DNA of 64,000 nt from Desulfarculales bacterium UBA696 (GCA_002298995.1 DBMO01000037.1:256332-320331), one strand, 5' to 3'; numbered from the stretch's first letter, positions 8,167 through 18,315 are shown. Notes: generated from the sequence alone by a model not told the origin. Made by a program: numbers and translations.

Positions 8167-9498
8167 GTGCTTTTTTGCAGAAAATGGAACAAAGGATTAT
8201 TAGTTGCCTTCCTTGGGCTTGTATTTGTCGCTGCTTTTATTGGTAAAGCCGCCGCGCAGACCTATGAAGGAACTATAAAGGGGGTAAACTTTCAAAAAAT
8301 CCCAATAGCCGTCCCTGAATTCAAATACATGAGTTCCGAGCAGACACAGTTTGCGCGAGATATGGCCCAAACGCTTGCAAACGACCTTGACTTCTCCGGT
8401 GTCTTTCGCCCTCTGGACCCGAAAGGGTTCGTTGAAGATCCTCAGGCAATGGGGCTCAATGCACCGGAAATACAATTCCCTAACTGGAAAAGAATAGGCG
8501 CGGATTATCTCGTGCGCGGCTCTTATCAGGTCCAGGGCTCTAGCGTCAGGATGGAAGGGCGGCTTTTTGACGTCGTCGGCCAGAAGATGATAAAGGGGAA
8601 AGTCTACGATGGGGACATCCGTAGCTGGCGTTCGATGGTGCACGATCTTGCTGATGAGATCCTCCTCGCTCTGACCGGTGAGCGGGGCGTATTCGATACG
8701 AAAATTGCCTACGTTCAGAGCACGGGAAACGGCAAGGAAATATTTTACTGCGACTTTGACGGCAGCAATCCTGTCCAGGTGACGCGCGACAACAGCATTG
8801 CACTTTCGCCCAACTGGAGCAGGGACATGAGCCAGCTTGCATACGTGAGCTACAAGGACGGCGCGCCGAAGATTTATTCGGCAAACGTTCAAACTGGTGC
8901 CCAGACCCTCATCTGCAACTATCCTGGAACCAACATATCGCCCGCGTGGAGGCCCGGAAGGAGCGAACTGGCTGTTACGATGACCAAGGATGGAAATCCT
9001 GATATCTTTCTGGTAAGCTCTTCCGGCCAGATCCTCCAGAAGCTCGTTCATGGGTGGTCGATAAACGTTTCTCCGGACTGGTCTCCCGACGGCAGAAAGC
9101 TTGCCTATGTGTCGAATGAATCCGGAAATCCCCAAGTGTATGTTCTCGATGTCGGGTCGGGGCAGAAAAAGAGGATCACTTTCAGCGGGAACTACAACAC
9201 CTCGCCGGCCTGGTCGCCAAAAGGTGACTGGATTGCATACAGCGGTGTAGCGGGTGGAAATCACAATATTTTTATTACGCGTGCCGAAGGCGGCGAGACG
9301 AAGCAGCTAACCAGCGGGGGAGGCAATAATGAATCTCCCAGCTGGTCACCTGACGGACGGATGATAGCGTTCAGCTCGACAAGGCAGGGAGGACCAGCTA
9401 TCTGGGCCTTGTTGGTTGACGGGACGGGGATAAAACGGCTCACGCGCCAGGGTGGCTCTCAGGAGTTGCCGGACTGGTCCGCGCGGTTGAGTCGATAA
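8167..9498 (+). CDS. tolB: TolB periplasmic beta-propeller protein
   Basis: A 443-residue periplasmic protein that binds Pal and TolA. A GTG start (8167) gives a signal peptide ending near AAAQ. An N-terminal TolB domain (about 35-160) is followed by a six-bladed propeller with repeated WSPDGRKLAYVS / SPAWSPKGDWIAYSG / SPSWSPDGRMIAFSS motifs. It starts 23 bp after tolA. Length and domain order match the family. Confidence 0.93.
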   Translation: MLFCRKWNKGLLVAFLGLVFVAAFIGKAAAQTYEGTIKGVNFQKIPIAVPEFKYMSSEQTQFARDMAQTLANDLDFSGVFRPLDPKGFVEDPQAMGLNAPEIQFPNWKRIGADYLVRGSYQVQGSSVRMEGRLFDVVGQKMIKGKVYDGDIRSWRSMVHDLADEILLALTGERGVFDTKIAYVQSTGNGKEIFYCDFDGSNPVQVTRDNSIALSPNWSRDMSQLAYVSYKDGAPKIYSANVQTGAQTLICNYPGTNISPAWRPGRSELAVTMTKDGNPDIFLVSSSGQILQKLVHGWSINVSPDWSPDGRKLAYVSNESGNPQVYVLDVGSGQKKRITFSGNYNTSPAWSPKGDWIAYSGVAGGNHNIFITRAEGGETKQLTSGGGNNESPSWSPDGRMIAFSSTRQGGPAIWALLVDGTGIKRLTRQGGSQELPDWSARLSR

Positions 9499-9642
9499 TT
9501 TGCAAATTAATTGAAAGATTTGTAGGGTGGACACGGTTTTTTCATGACCGCCGTCAACGCTGGGCAACATCGCTTCGGTCCAGGAAAAGTAAGGCATTAG
9601 AGTGATCTGGACCAGGCAAAATCACCTTGGAGGGGGGAAGTA

Positions 9643-10209
9643 ATGAGAAAGACGATGGGAAGGGTGGTCGGCGTACTACTGGTTGTGCTCTTGATAGGTA
9701 TTACGGGTGCGTGTTCCAAAAAGCAGGTGCCTTCGCAGCCTGGAATGAGCGGGGCCACACCGGGTGCATACGGGCCGGGTGCCGGCGGACCAGGGGGGAT
9801 GGACGATGCCAGGTGGAGAGAGCTTGGGATAACCACCGAGGCAGAAAAGCGTGAATTCCTCGAAAAGGCGCAGGCTTTTGAGAACCAGGATATCTACTTC
9901 GACTACGACGCCTATACGCTCACCCAGCCGGCGCAAAAAGTCCTCGACGAAAAGCTGGCTTTTCTCAAGCGCTACCCTAAAGTGAAGGTAACGGTTGAAG
10001 GTCATTGCGATGAGCGCGGCACTACCGAATACAATATGGCGCTGGGCGAGAGGCGGGCAAATGCAGCCTATCAATACCTTGCGAACGCCGGTCTTCAGGG
10101 CGTGAAGCTCGCATCGATCAGCTTCGGCAAGGAACGGCCTCTTGCAACGGGCCACGATGAGGCCTCCTGGGCGAAAAACAGGCGCGCACATTTTGCAATT
10201 AACTACTAA
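9643..10209 (+). CDS. pal: Pal, peptidoglycan-associated lipoprotein
   Basis: An outer-membrane lipoprotein of 188 residues. A strong site (GGAGGGG) precedes ATG 9643. The signal peptide ends in a lipobox (ITGAC), then comes a Gly/Pro-rich linker and an OmpA-type peptidoglycan-binding domain with VEGHCDERGTTEYNMALGERRA, the diaminopimelate-binding loop. It follows tolB by 144 bp and is followed by a strong terminator. Confidence 0.93.
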   Translation: MRKTMGRVVGVLLVVLLIGITGACSKKQVPSQPGMSGATPGAYGPGAGGPGGMDDARWRELGITTEAEKREFLEKAQAFENQDIYFDYDAYTLTQPAQKVLDEKLAFLKRYPKVKVTVEGHCDERGTTEYNMALGERRANAAYQYLANAGLQGVKLASISFGKERPLATGHDEASWAKNRRAHFAINY

Positions 10210-10243
10210 AAGCGCTTAACTTCAGTTCTCCTGTCCGCTATTC

Positions 10244-10285
10244 TAAGGACCGGCCCAATCAAAACATGATTGGGGCCGGTCTTTA
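10244..10285 (+). terminator. Intrinsic terminator after pal
   Basis: An inverted repeat (GACCGGCCCAATC at 10248-10260 and GATTGGGGCCGGTC at 10268-10281, one bulged G) with a short T-rich tail. It separates pal from cpoB, so cpoB may need readthrough or its own promoter. Confidence 0.7.
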
Positions 10286-10389
10286 TCATTATCATGGCAC
10301 CAAGATCAATAACTCCGGCGCGCGAAATATGAAGTCCAGCCGCCGGAATCAGCTGTGAGCCTTCCGCCATTCAGGAGAAAGGGACTTTT

Positions 10390-11217
10390 ATGGGCGGTCC
10401 AATCATGTATGTAAGAACTGCTTTGCTGCTTATTCTCGGCGGCTGCCTTTCGGGATGCGCCACGACTTCGGAGACCTCGACGATTCAGCAAAATCTTGCG
10501 ATGCTCAACGAAAGACAATTGGGTATCGAGCGCAGGATCGAAAGCAATGAGGGCCAATCTCGCCGGTCGGGAGATCTCTACTCGAAGGTCGAGGAACTCC
10601 AGATGCGGATAGGTAAGCTCAACGGCAAAATCGAGGAGCTTGAATACAAGCTTGATCAGTACCAGCGTGCCCAAGCCCAGGTGCAGCAGCAGGCACAAGG
10701 CGCGCCGGTCCAGCAACACGAGCCGGCGAACCCCGTGATAGTCGAGGCGCCTCAGCGGCCTCTACAACCCCTTCCTCCCATTGCAGCCGTTTCGCCCAGG
10801 GTAGCTCAACCGGCCCCGCCAATCGAACCACCGGCTGCCGAAGTGGCCGACAGGGCCGCATTTGAAAAGGCTTCGTCCCTTTTTCAGCAGGGCAAGTTCG
10901 AAGCAGCAAGGAAGGATTACCAGGCGCTGCTTGCGAAATATCCCAAATCGGAATATGCCGACAGCGCGGTTTTTAACATCGGTGAATGTTATATGTCCGA
11001 GAAGCGATACCAGGATGCGATTGAAAGTTACCAGCAGGTAATCGACAAGTACCCGAAGGGTGGCAAGGCAGCACAGGCGCTATTGAAACAGGGTACGGCG
11101 TTCCAGCAAATCGGCGACACCACCGCCGCGCGTATCATCTATGAGCGCCTTGTGGAAAAGTACCCCGGTACGCCTGCCGCACAGGCAGCGGACAAGAAGC
11201 TTAAGCAGATGCCTTAA
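10390..11217 (+). CDS. cpoB: CpoB/YbgF-like Tol-Pal accessory protein
   Basis: A periplasmic protein of 275 residues that links Tol-Pal to peptidoglycan synthesis in enterics. The signal peptide ends in a lipobox-like LSGC, so unlike E. coli CpoB it may be a lipoprotein. A coiled coil (about 35-95) is followed by a Pro/Gln-rich linker and three TPR repeats (about 150-275: FEKASSLFQQGKFEAARKDY, VFNIGECYMSEKRYQDAIESY, LLKQGTAFQQIGDTTAARIIY). It is the last gene of the tol cluster. Confidence 0.88.
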   Translation: MGGPIMYVRTALLLILGGCLSGCATTSETSTIQQNLAMLNERQLGIERRIESNEGQSRRSGDLYSKVEELQMRIGKLNGKIEELEYKLDQYQRAQAQVQQQAQGAPVQQHEPANPVIVEAPQRPLQPLPPIAAVSPRVAQPAPPIEPPAAEVADRAAFEKASSLFQQGKFEAARKDYQALLAKYPKSEYADSAVFNIGECYMSEKRYQDAIESYQQVIDKYPKGGKAAQALLKQGTAFQQIGDTTAARIIYERLVEKYPGTPAAQAADKKLKQMP

Positions 11218-11387
11218 CGAGCATCTCAGTAACGCGACGCTACTGGTCTGGTGCGAATAAACCCCGCAAGCGGTACCGAGGGAAGGGTTGAGCTGTGCAC
11301 GGGATCAAATTCGCGTACCGGGATAGAAGTGGCGAAACCCGCATTTAGATTGCATCCGTGCACCGGTCAGTTCAACCTGGAGAATGC

Positions 11388-12641
11388 TCATCGACCGAAC
11401 TTGCCTGGGTTCGGGAGTACGGGAACAGGGTCTTCATGCGCGATTTCTTCAGCGGTCTCCACATCGAGTTCATCGGCTCCATGAGCGAAGGAGCCAAGCA
11501 GTAGAATCAGCGCGGCGGCGAGGGCCAAACCGGCGCCGGTGAAGAATGCCGCGCTCACCCCGAATTCATGCCAGATTAAGCCGAATATAAGACTTGCAGG
11601 CAGAGCGCCCAAGCCCGCCACAAAGTGATAGTAGCCGAAAGCACTTCCCCTGAGTTGTGCGGGCACTAGTTCCACTACAAGGGATTTCTCGGAGGGTTCG
11701 GTCATTCCGAAATATACGCCGTAAATAAGGAACACGAATACCACCGAAGCCGGTGTGGTAGCCATGGCGAAAGCAATATAGATAAGCGCATACACTATCC
11801 AGCCCGACACAACAAGCTTTCTTGCCCCCAGTCCGTCCGAGAGCCTGCCGCCGGCGTAGGTGCAAACCATTTTGATTATATGATGTGCCGACCAAAGCAC
11901 CGCGATCCAGGATGCGGGCACTCCGGCATGCGACATGCGCAAAATGAGGAATGCATCAGTGGAATTACCAAGCGTAAACATGAGGACGGCGGCAAGAAAA
12001 ATTTTGTAGCTCCCGCCAAGATCGGTCCAATGGGATTTGAAGTTTGCCGGCCTTGGGGGTTGGGCCCTTTTGATCGCGGGTTCTTGTAGTTTGACCGCAA
12101 GTATGTACATGACAACCGCAGCGGGTATTGCGGCCAATAGGAAAACCTGCCTCAGAGACAGATCAGCGATCCCGATGAGCGCCGCGGAGACGAGAGGGCC
12201 AACCACCGCACCCGCATGGTCCATTGACCTGTGGATGCCGAAAGCCGCGCCGCGCTGGCCGGGTTCGGTTATATCGGCAACCAGGGCATCACGGGGCGAG
12301 GTTCTCAGACCCTTTCCCACCCGGTCGATGAAGCGCATCAGCAAAACGAAGGGCCAACCGGCGGCAACGGCTATCAGGGGGCGAGCGGTGCCTGAAATTC
12401 CGTACCCGGTCAAGAGAAATGGTTTTCGACAGCTTGTTTTGTCGGTCCATATGCCCGAGACTACTTTAAAGAGGGACGCGGTGGATTCGGCGATGCCCTC
12501 GATAAGCCCGAGAGCCAGTGCGGTTGCGCCGAGGACATTCGAGAGGAATACGGGGAGCAAGGGATAGATCATCTCGCTTGACAGATCGGTAAAGAAGCTG
12601 ACAAGCCCCAAAATGATGATCCCCTTAGGCAATTTCATCAT
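11388..12641 (-). CDS. Major facilitator superfamily transporter
   Basis: A twelve-segment inner-membrane transporter of 417 residues. The MFS loop-2/3 signature appears as GIWTDKTSCRKPFLLTGYG, and RFIDRVGKGLRTSPRDALVAD matches a subgroup of MFS proteins related to fosmidomycin or sugar permeases. The start at 12641 (ATG ATG) is preferred over TTG 12650. The substrate cannot be told from the sequence. Confidence 0.85.
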   Translation of the reverse strand: MMKLPKGIIILGLVSFFTDLSSEMIYPLLPVFLSNVLGATALALGLIEGIAESTASLFKVVSGIWTDKTSCRKPFLLTGYGISGTARPLIAVAAGWPFVLLMRFIDRVGKGLRTSPRDALVADITEPGQRGAAFGIHRSMDHAGAVVGPLVSAALIGIADLSLRQVFLLAAIPAAVVMYILAVKLQEPAIKRAQPPRPANFKSHWTDLGGSYKIFLAAVLMFTLGNSTDAFLILRMSHAGVPASWIAVLWSAHHIIKMVCTYAGGRLSDGLGARKLVVSGWIVYALIYIAFAMATTPASVVFVFLIYGVYFGMTEPSEKSLVVELVPAQLRGSAFGYYHFVAGLGALPASLIFGLIWHEFGVSAAFFTGAGLALAAALILLLGSFAHGADELDVETAEEIAHEDPVPVLPNPGKFGR

Positions 12642-12650
12642 ATTGTCCAA

Positions 12651-13084
12651 CCCTGAGTTAAAGCTATCTCCTGAATTAGATAAAGAAAGAAGGGCGATTT
12701 GCGGTACATTTTAAAAGACTGAGCGGCCAGAAGCCTGCAGGGAGTCGCGTTCTGAAAGAAAAGTAATCACATGTTGCCGACGATGACACCAATCTGAGTT
12801 TCGGCATGGATTCTCGAAACAGGGCTTGCCTGGGGCTGTAAAGTAGCCCGCGGCAGCAGGTTATAATGCATGTGCAATGCATTGCCGTAAGAATCCAGGT
12901 GCGGATATTATCATCATCTACTTACCTGTAATACTCAAATACAGTCCCAACCCGCGCAAATACAATATTCACCCTATATGTATCGACATTTTGCTGGTGT
13001 ACTCTCTCGCCTAATGGAAGATTTAAAACCGGTACATACGTCAAGGAGCATATTCATGGCTCGCAATTTCCGCGGAGGGGGAAT
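12651..13084. other. Intergenic region
   Basis: 434 bases without a convincing gene. It must contain the divergent promoters of the MFS gene and the small gene at 13085; no repeat or RNA structure stands out. Confidence 0.4.
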
Positions 13085-13513
13085 ATGAACGGCTTGGCCG
13101 CTCTCGATGGTTTTATAAGGCAGAACAATATATCGATGCAATTGAGCCGCGTAAAGGGTAGGGCTCCAGCCCCCGCGACAAGGGACGATGGGGTGGAGAA
13201 GTACAAATGCCGGATCGAACGGGGAGGCAAGGGAATAAACGTTTTTGTGGCGGCGCCCCCCGAGGAAGGCCACCCGACCCCTCCTGACGTTTTGTTCATG
13301 CTGATACTCGATGCCTCCGGCTGCGAAATGCTCAAAGACTATTACGGACTGCATCAGCAAATGCCCTTCGCCGGGAAGGACGAGAAATCTTCCGAATTCG
13401 ATGAGTTTTGGAAAGAGTACAGCTCCCGTTGCGAGCAGACCAAGAAATTAAAGGCTTTTCTGGGTAGGGATCTTTTTAACGAATTAATCATCCGGTTCGG
13501 ATTCCAGGACTAG
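13085..13513 (+). CDS. Hypothetical cytoplasmic protein, 142 residues
   Basis: A strong ribosome site (GCGGAGGGGGA) precedes ATG 13085. The protein is soluble, without signal peptide or membrane segment; the first half is basic and the second half acidic and helical (SEFDEFWKEYSSRCEQTKKLKAFLGRDLF). A clear terminator follows. No family recognised. Confidence 0.65.
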   Translation: MNGLAALDGFIRQNNISMQLSRVKGRAPAPATRDDGVEKYKCRIERGGKGINVFVAAPPEEGHPTPPDVLFMLILDASGCEMLKDYYGLHQQMPFAGKDEKSSEFDEFWKEYSSRCEQTKKLKAFLGRDLFNELIIRFGFQD

Positions 13514-13557
13514 AAACAGATATCCATCCGGTTACAGATATCCTATAAAATGCTAGT

Positions 13558-13588
13558 CAAAAAGCGGCCTTTTCGGCCGCTTTTTTTT
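13558..13588 (+). terminator. Intrinsic terminator
   Basis: A perfect stem AAAGCGGCC / GGCCGCTTT with a TTTC-type loop, followed by T8, ends the transcript of the 142-residue protein gene. Confidence 0.85.
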
Positions 13589-13642
13589 GTGGTTAAGAGT
13601 ATGAGTGGGGAGGCCGGGCAATATTTCAATCCGGCATAGCTG

Positions 13643-14449
13643 CTACTCCAGCTTAATGCGCAGTTCTTCTTTTCCCAGTAATGGGGGACACGCACCGGGC
13701 ACCTGAGAAGGTGCGCATGCCCTCAGGTAGCGAATGCCGGTCCATGTCAGGACGGCCGCGAAGATGAGCCTCAGGTAAAGCTCCGGCATCTGATTGGCAA
13801 CCGTTCCCCCGATCACGCTCCCGGCCAGAATACCTGGAATAAGACCAATCAGAAGATCTGACTGCACGTTATTGAATTTGAAGTGAGTCCACGCCCCGGC
13901 CGCACCTGCTGGAACCATTGTGAGAAGTGATGTCCCGTTGGCTGTCTGTTGGGAAAATCCAAGGCACAGAACCATTGCGGGAACCATGATCGTGCCGCCC
14001 CCAACCCCCATCATTCCTGAAACAAACCCTGTGAGAATTCCGGAGGCGAGCAAAATGATTATTCGAAATGCCTGATTGGGAAAAAAGAACTCGATATGGG
14101 GGAAGAAAGGTCTTGTAAGCATCAGCAAAGAGATAAAGATGAGAAAAGCTCCAAAGGACTTTCTCAGCTTCCACTCCGGCAGGCCGTTTGCCAAGCGTGC
14201 GCCGTGCCTGGCCGTAAAAACGGCTGTTGTGGCGAGCAGTCCCGCGGCAATAAGATCGACTGACCCATGATAATAATAGATGGCAGCCCCGGAGACCCCC
14301 GTAAAAACGATCGCCACGAGGCTGGTCCCGTGTGCGCGGTGTTGACTTATCTTGAGAAAATCAACCATCAGCGGAATCATGACCACTCCTCCGCCGAGGC
14401 CGACCAAGCCGCCGAAAATGCCGGCCACCAAACCCACAATCAGGCTCAT
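13643..14449 (-). CDS. TauE/SafE-family anion (sulfite/sulfoacetate-type) exporter
   Basis: An inner-membrane protein of 268 residues with eight predicted segments in two related halves. Each half carries the family motif: GIFGGLVGLGGGVVMIPLM (N-terminal) and GFVSGMMGVGGGTIMVPAM (C-terminal). ATG 14449 has TGGAG six to nine bases upstream and is preferred to the in-frame GTG 14470. Members export sulfite, sulfoacetate or other organosulfur anions; the true substrate here is unknown. Confidence 0.87.
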   Translation of the reverse strand: MSLIVGLVAGIFGGLVGLGGGVVMIPLMVDFLKISQHRAHGTSLVAIVFTGVSGAAIYYYHGSVDLIAAGLLATTAVFTARHGARLANGLPEWKLRKSFGAFLIFISLLMLTRPFFPHIEFFFPNQAFRIIILLASGILTGFVSGMMGVGGGTIMVPAMVLCLGFSQQTANGTSLLTMVPAGAAGAWTHFKFNNVQSDLLIGLIPGILAGSVIGGTVANQMPELYLRLIFAAVLTWTGIRYLRACAPSQVPGACPPLLGKEELRIKLE

Positions 14450-14721
14450 CAGGTTCTCCAGTAGCAACACACTCGATATTTATCGGAACAACAGGGCGCC
14501 AGCGCGCGAGTTTTGAGAAGATGGAGGATTCTAAAGTTTCGGCACGTTTCAGGCAACCAACAATCAAAAAATGGCGAATCATTTTCCAAAAGTTGCCGAT
14601 AAACTGGGGTGAGGAGTAAATATTTTTTGTGAGCGGCTATTTTTCGGGCGCTCTAAACCGTATTGTTGCAGCACGTTCATTTTGTTCTCTATCAAGCAGG
14701 GTCTTTGGAGAAACTCGATAA

Positions 14722-16506
14722 ATGTTAGCCAGTAAAACCAGCCAAGGCTATGGAAACGGACTCAATCTAAAGGTCCTTCTCGGTGAGCTCCTGAAGGACG
14801 GGATCATCTCGAGACACGAGGTGGAAAAGATCTTGAGTCATCCTGTCGGAAAGGACCGCTCAGGAATGCACCCGCTAATGATCGTCTCGGAGTGCCGAAT
14901 TTCCAGGGCCATGCCGCCGCACGATCCTCTTACGCTCGAAGTCCTGATGATGTGGCTCGCTAAGAAATGCGGGCTTAGCTATGTTCGTGTCGATCCGCTG
15001 AAGGTGGACGTCACCGCTGTAACTGGTCTGGTTTCGTATGCTTATGCAGCCAGGTACAAGATCCTGCCAATCGAGGTTTGTGAGGACAAGATTGTAATTG
15101 CCACGGCCGACCCGTTTGACAGGGAGTGGGAAGAGGACCTGCGGCGGATTTTGAGGAAGAAGATCTGCAGGGTTGTTTCCAACCCCAACGACATCAGCCG
15201 GTACCTTATAGAGTTCTATGCCTTGACCGAATCGGTAAAGCGGGCATTTGGCAAAGCGGTCGGCACGGGGCTGGGCTCCACGATGAACCTCGAGCAGATG
15301 ATCGAACTCGGCCGGACCGGGAAGCTCGATGCCAACGACAGGTATGTAGTAAATATAGTTGATTGGCTTCTCCAGTATGCTTTCGACCAAAGGGCAAGTG
15401 ACATTCATCTCGAGCCGCGCCGCGACAACAGCGATGTGCGGTTCCGGATTGACGGCGTCCTGCACCTCGTCTACCAGCTGCCTACTGTTGTCATGAGCGC
15501 GGTTATCAGCCGGATAAAAGTGCTCGGCAGAATGGACCTCGCCGAAAAAAGGCGGCCGCAAGACGGGCGCATCAAAACCAAGGCGCCGGCGGGACATGAA
15601 GTCGAACTGCGGCTTTCCACCATGCCCACCGTCTTCGGCGAGAAGCTCGTAATGCGTATTTTCGACCCGGAGGTTACCATAAGGGGGTTTGACGAACTCG
15701 GGTTCTCGGAGGCCGAACTCGATGCCTGGAGGAAAATGGTCGGGGCGCCATATGGGATAGTCCTGGTTACCGGTCCCACCGGATCGGGGAAGACTACGAC
15801 ACTCTATTCCACCCTTAAGTTTCTCGCCAAACCCGAGGTAAATGTCTGCACCGTGGAAGATCCCATTGAAATGGTCGAGCCGCGGTTCAATCAAATGCAG
15901 GTCAACCCGCTCATTGGTCTTGATTTTGCCGGCGGACTGCGTACTTTCCTGCGCCAGGACCCCGACATCATTATGGTGGGCGAGATAAGGGACATCGAGA
16001 CCGCTGAAATGGCTATCCAGTCCGCTCTGACCGGACATCTTGTTTTTTCGACGCTTCACACCAACGACGCACCCTCGGCCATCATACGGCTGATGGATAT
16101 CGGAGTGCCGCACTACCTGATCCGGGCGACTCTGCTCGGGGTCCTGGCGCAAAGGCTTGTCCGAACGCTCTGCCCGCATTGCAGGGAAAAAGGGGATGTC
16201 GACGACGACCTTTGGAATTCGCTGATCAGTCCCTTTAAAATCGAGAAGAGCGAATCGATTTTCCGATCCGCCGGTTGCCTTGAATGCCGCGAAACAGGCT
16301 ACCTTGGAAGGGTGGGCATATACGAGATGCTTTCCGTCAGTCCGCAAATCCGAAGCCTCATCAAGCCCGATGCGGACCTTTCAGCCATCAGGGAAAAGGC
16401 GGTGAAAGAGGGTATGTCTCCCCTGCACATTGCCGGGGCCTTAAAGATTTGCTCCGGAATCACATCAGCCGAAGAGGTTTTCAGGGTCGCTGCGCCGGTA
16501 CGTTGA
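14722..16506 (+). CDS. GspE/PilB-type secretion or pilus assembly ATPase
   Basis: A 594-residue cytoplasmic ATPase. An N-terminal GspE/MshE domain (about 1-170) precedes the ATPase core with Walker A GPTGSGKTTT (near 352), Asp box and Walker B DPDIIMVGEIRD (near 415), and the His box ALTGHLVFSTLHTNDAPSA. A tetracysteine zinc site follows (CPHC near 483, CLEC near 520). No other pilus or type II secretion gene is adjacent, so it is an orphan in this window and cannot be assigned to a particular machine. Confidence 0.88.
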   Translation: MLASKTSQGYGNGLNLKVLLGELLKDGIISRHEVEKILSHPVGKDRSGMHPLMIVSECRISRAMPPHDPLTLEVLMMWLAKKCGLSYVRVDPLKVDVTAVTGLVSYAYAARYKILPIEVCEDKIVIATADPFDREWEEDLRRILRKKICRVVSNPNDISRYLIEFYALTESVKRAFGKAVGTGLGSTMNLEQMIELGRTGKLDANDRYVVNIVDWLLQYAFDQRASDIHLEPRRDNSDVRFRIDGVLHLVYQLPTVVMSAVISRIKVLGRMDLAEKRRPQDGRIKTKAPAGHEVELRLSTMPTVFGEKLVMRIFDPEVTIRGFDELGFSEAELDAWRKMVGAPYGIVLVTGPTGSGKTTTLYSTLKFLAKPEVNVCTVEDPIEMVEPRFNQMQVNPLIGLDFAGGLRTFLRQDPDIIMVGEIRDIETAEMAIQSALTGHLVFSTLHTNDAPSAIIRLMDIGVPHYLIRATLLGVLAQRLVRTLCPHCREKGDVDDDLWNSLISPFKIEKSESIFRSAGCLECRETGYLGRVGIYEMLSVSPQIRSLIKPDADLSAIREKAVKEGMSPLHIAGALKICSGITSAEEVFRVAAPVR

Positions 16507-16590
16507 AAAGAAAGCCGAAATGTATTAATTGATCTTCCCTGGCCCGCTTTTCCGGGCAAATCTCCAGGAAGGGACTTAGCCGACCGCGAT

Positions 16591-17706
16591 ATGACCCGTT
16601 TCCTGATCGCATTTGTTTCCGTATACTCGCTGATGCACGCCTTTTTCTATTTCCGGGTGAAAGTGCTTCTGCCCAATGACAGGTTTTCCCATTTCCTGCT
16701 GATATTTTTTCTCGCGCTCATGATCTTCGCGCCGATTGGTACTCGATTACTCGAAAGGGCCGATCACTATAACCTGGCGCGTGCTGCCGCAATAATCGGC
16801 TATCCCTGGGTAGGCTTTATTTTCTATTCATTCCTGCTCTTTTTCCTGGCTGGGATGGCCGGACTTATTTTCAAAATTGTAAACATCGCCGCAGGTACTC
16901 ATCTTCCCCTGTTTACCGGTAGGACGGCAACGGCCTGCATTCTGGTTGCCGTGGTCGCGATATGCATCCATGGTTTCTTTGAAGCCGGCAGCTTGAGGGT
17001 GGAAAGACTGAGGATCCCCACCACCAAGCTTCCCCAGGGAATCGAGCGCCTGAGGATTGCCCAGATATCGGATATTCATCTCGGGCTGCTGGTAAGGCAA
17101 GACAAGCTTGAGAAAATTCTCGAAAAGATAAAAGCCGAATCACCAGATATGCTCGTCAGCACGGGGGACCTGGTTGACGGGGATATGGAAAGAATCGGAA
17201 AACTTCCGGAACTCTTTTCGACGCTTAACGTAAGATTTGGGAAATGGGCGGTAACCGGAAACCATGAGGTCTATGCCGGTCTTTCGAATTCCATCAGTGC
17301 CGAGAGGGCATTTGGATTCGATCTGCTAAGAGGCGAGGCCAGAACGGTGGCGCACATTGTAAACATTGTCGGGGTGGACGACCCGACGGCCGCCTCCGCG
17401 GTAGATGAGACCAAGCTCCTTAAACAGGTTAACAATGGGCTTTTCACAGTCCTTCTTAAGCACAGGCCCGACCCCGATCGTGAAAACCTCGGCTTGTTCG
17501 ATCTGCAGCTATCGGGGCATACACATTACGGGCAGTTGTTCCCCTTCAGGTTGTTCTCACAATTTTTTTACCCGCTGCAAAACGGTCCGTATTTTCTGGA
17601 AAAGGGATCTATCCTGTACACTAGCCGAGGCTCGGCTACCTGGGGCCCGCCAATGCGTGTTCTTGCCCCTCCAGAGGTAACAATAATCGACATCGTGTCC
17701 GAATAA
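16591..17706 (+). CDS. Membrane-anchored calcineurin-like metallophosphoesterase
   Basis: 371 residues. About four N-terminal membrane segments (1-135) precede a metallophosphoesterase domain with all metal motifs: SDIHLG (near 161), STGDLVDGD, GNHEVYAG and SGHTHYGQ. It resembles YkoQ/YaeI-like phosphoesterases; YaeI acts on UDP-diacylglucosamine, but the substrate here is not established. The final GNH and GHTH motifs are intact, so it is probably active. Confidence 0.85.
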   Translation: MTRFLIAFVSVYSLMHAFFYFRVKVLLPNDRFSHFLLIFFLALMIFAPIGTRLLERADHYNLARAAAIIGYPWVGFIFYSFLLFFLAGMAGLIFKIVNIAAGTHLPLFTGRTATACILVAVVAICIHGFFEAGSLRVERLRIPTTKLPQGIERLRIAQISDIHLGLLVRQDKLEKILEKIKAESPDMLVSTGDLVDGDMERIGKLPELFSTLNVRFGKWAVTGNHEVYAGLSNSISAERAFGFDLLRGEARTVAHIVNIVGVDDPTAASAVDETKLLKQVNNGLFTVLLKHRPDPDRENLGLFDLQLSGHTHYGQLFPFRLFSQFFYPLQNGPYFLEKGSILYTSRGSATWGPPMRVLAPPEVTIIDIVSE

Positions 17707-17804
17707 GAGATATCAGAAATTTGGGATGTTGGCAGGGTTTCCTTGGCAGGAACGATAATAATTTGACTCTCAGCCTTCGATCGTCTTCCTTTCTCTGTCT
17801 TGCG

Positions 17805-18287
17805 TCATGAAAGCCTGTCGCGTTTTCGGAGGCGATCCAACTCGCGGTTTTCTTCCTTCCTCTTGATGCTCTCCCTCTTGTCATATTCCTTCTTGCCCCT
17901 GGCCAGGGCCATTTCGATCTTTACCTTGCTGCCTTTGAAGTAAACTTTTAGTGGGACGAGTGAAAAGCCGCGTTCCTGGGTTTTTCCAAGGAGTTTTTTG
18001 ATTTCATACTTGTGAAGCAGGAGTTTTCGTACTCGTTCCGGTTCGTGGTTGTCGTGGGAAGCGTGCGTATAGGGACTGATGTGTAGCCCATACAACACCG
18101 CCTCGTCCTTTTTCACGCGGGCATAGCTGTCCTTGAGATTTGCGCGGCCTTCACGCAAGGACTTTACCTCGGTGCCAAGAAGAATAATTCCAGCTTCGAA
18201 TCTTTCGGTTATTTCGAAGTCGTGAAAAGCCTTTTTGTTCTGGGCTATTATGCGAATGGTTTCGGTTGCGGCCTTTTCTTTTGCCAT
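17805..18287 (-). CDS. smpB: SmpB, SsrA-binding protein
   Basis: 160 residues with the conserved start of the OB-fold (NKKAFHDFEITERFEAGIILLGTEVKSLREGRANLKDSYA), the central HEPERVRKLLLHK and the basic C-terminal tail that enters the ribosomal decoding site. It works with tmRNA to rescue stalled ribosomes. No ssrA gene was recognised nearby. It lies 28 bp downstream of ptsI on the same strand. Confidence 0.95.
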   Translation of the reverse strand: MAKEKAATETIRIIAQNKKAFHDFEITERFEAGIILLGTEVKSLREGRANLKDSYARVKKDEAVLYGLHISPYTHASHDNHEPERVRKLLLHKYEIKKLLGKTQERGFSLVPLKVYFKGSKVKIEMALARGKKEYDKRESIKRKEENRELDRLRKRDRLS

Positions 18288-18315
18288 AGTGTCTTACTAA
18301 CAACGTCCTTTCTGG

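Noticed and set aside
8200..9264. 354-codon minus-strand frame opposite tolB
   Set aside because: TolB propeller repeats are plain on the plus strand; the reverse frame has no motif.
14875..16347. 490-codon minus-strand frame opposite the GspE/PilB gene
   Set aside because: The plus strand has complete ATPase motifs over the same region; the antisense frame is a product of codon bias.
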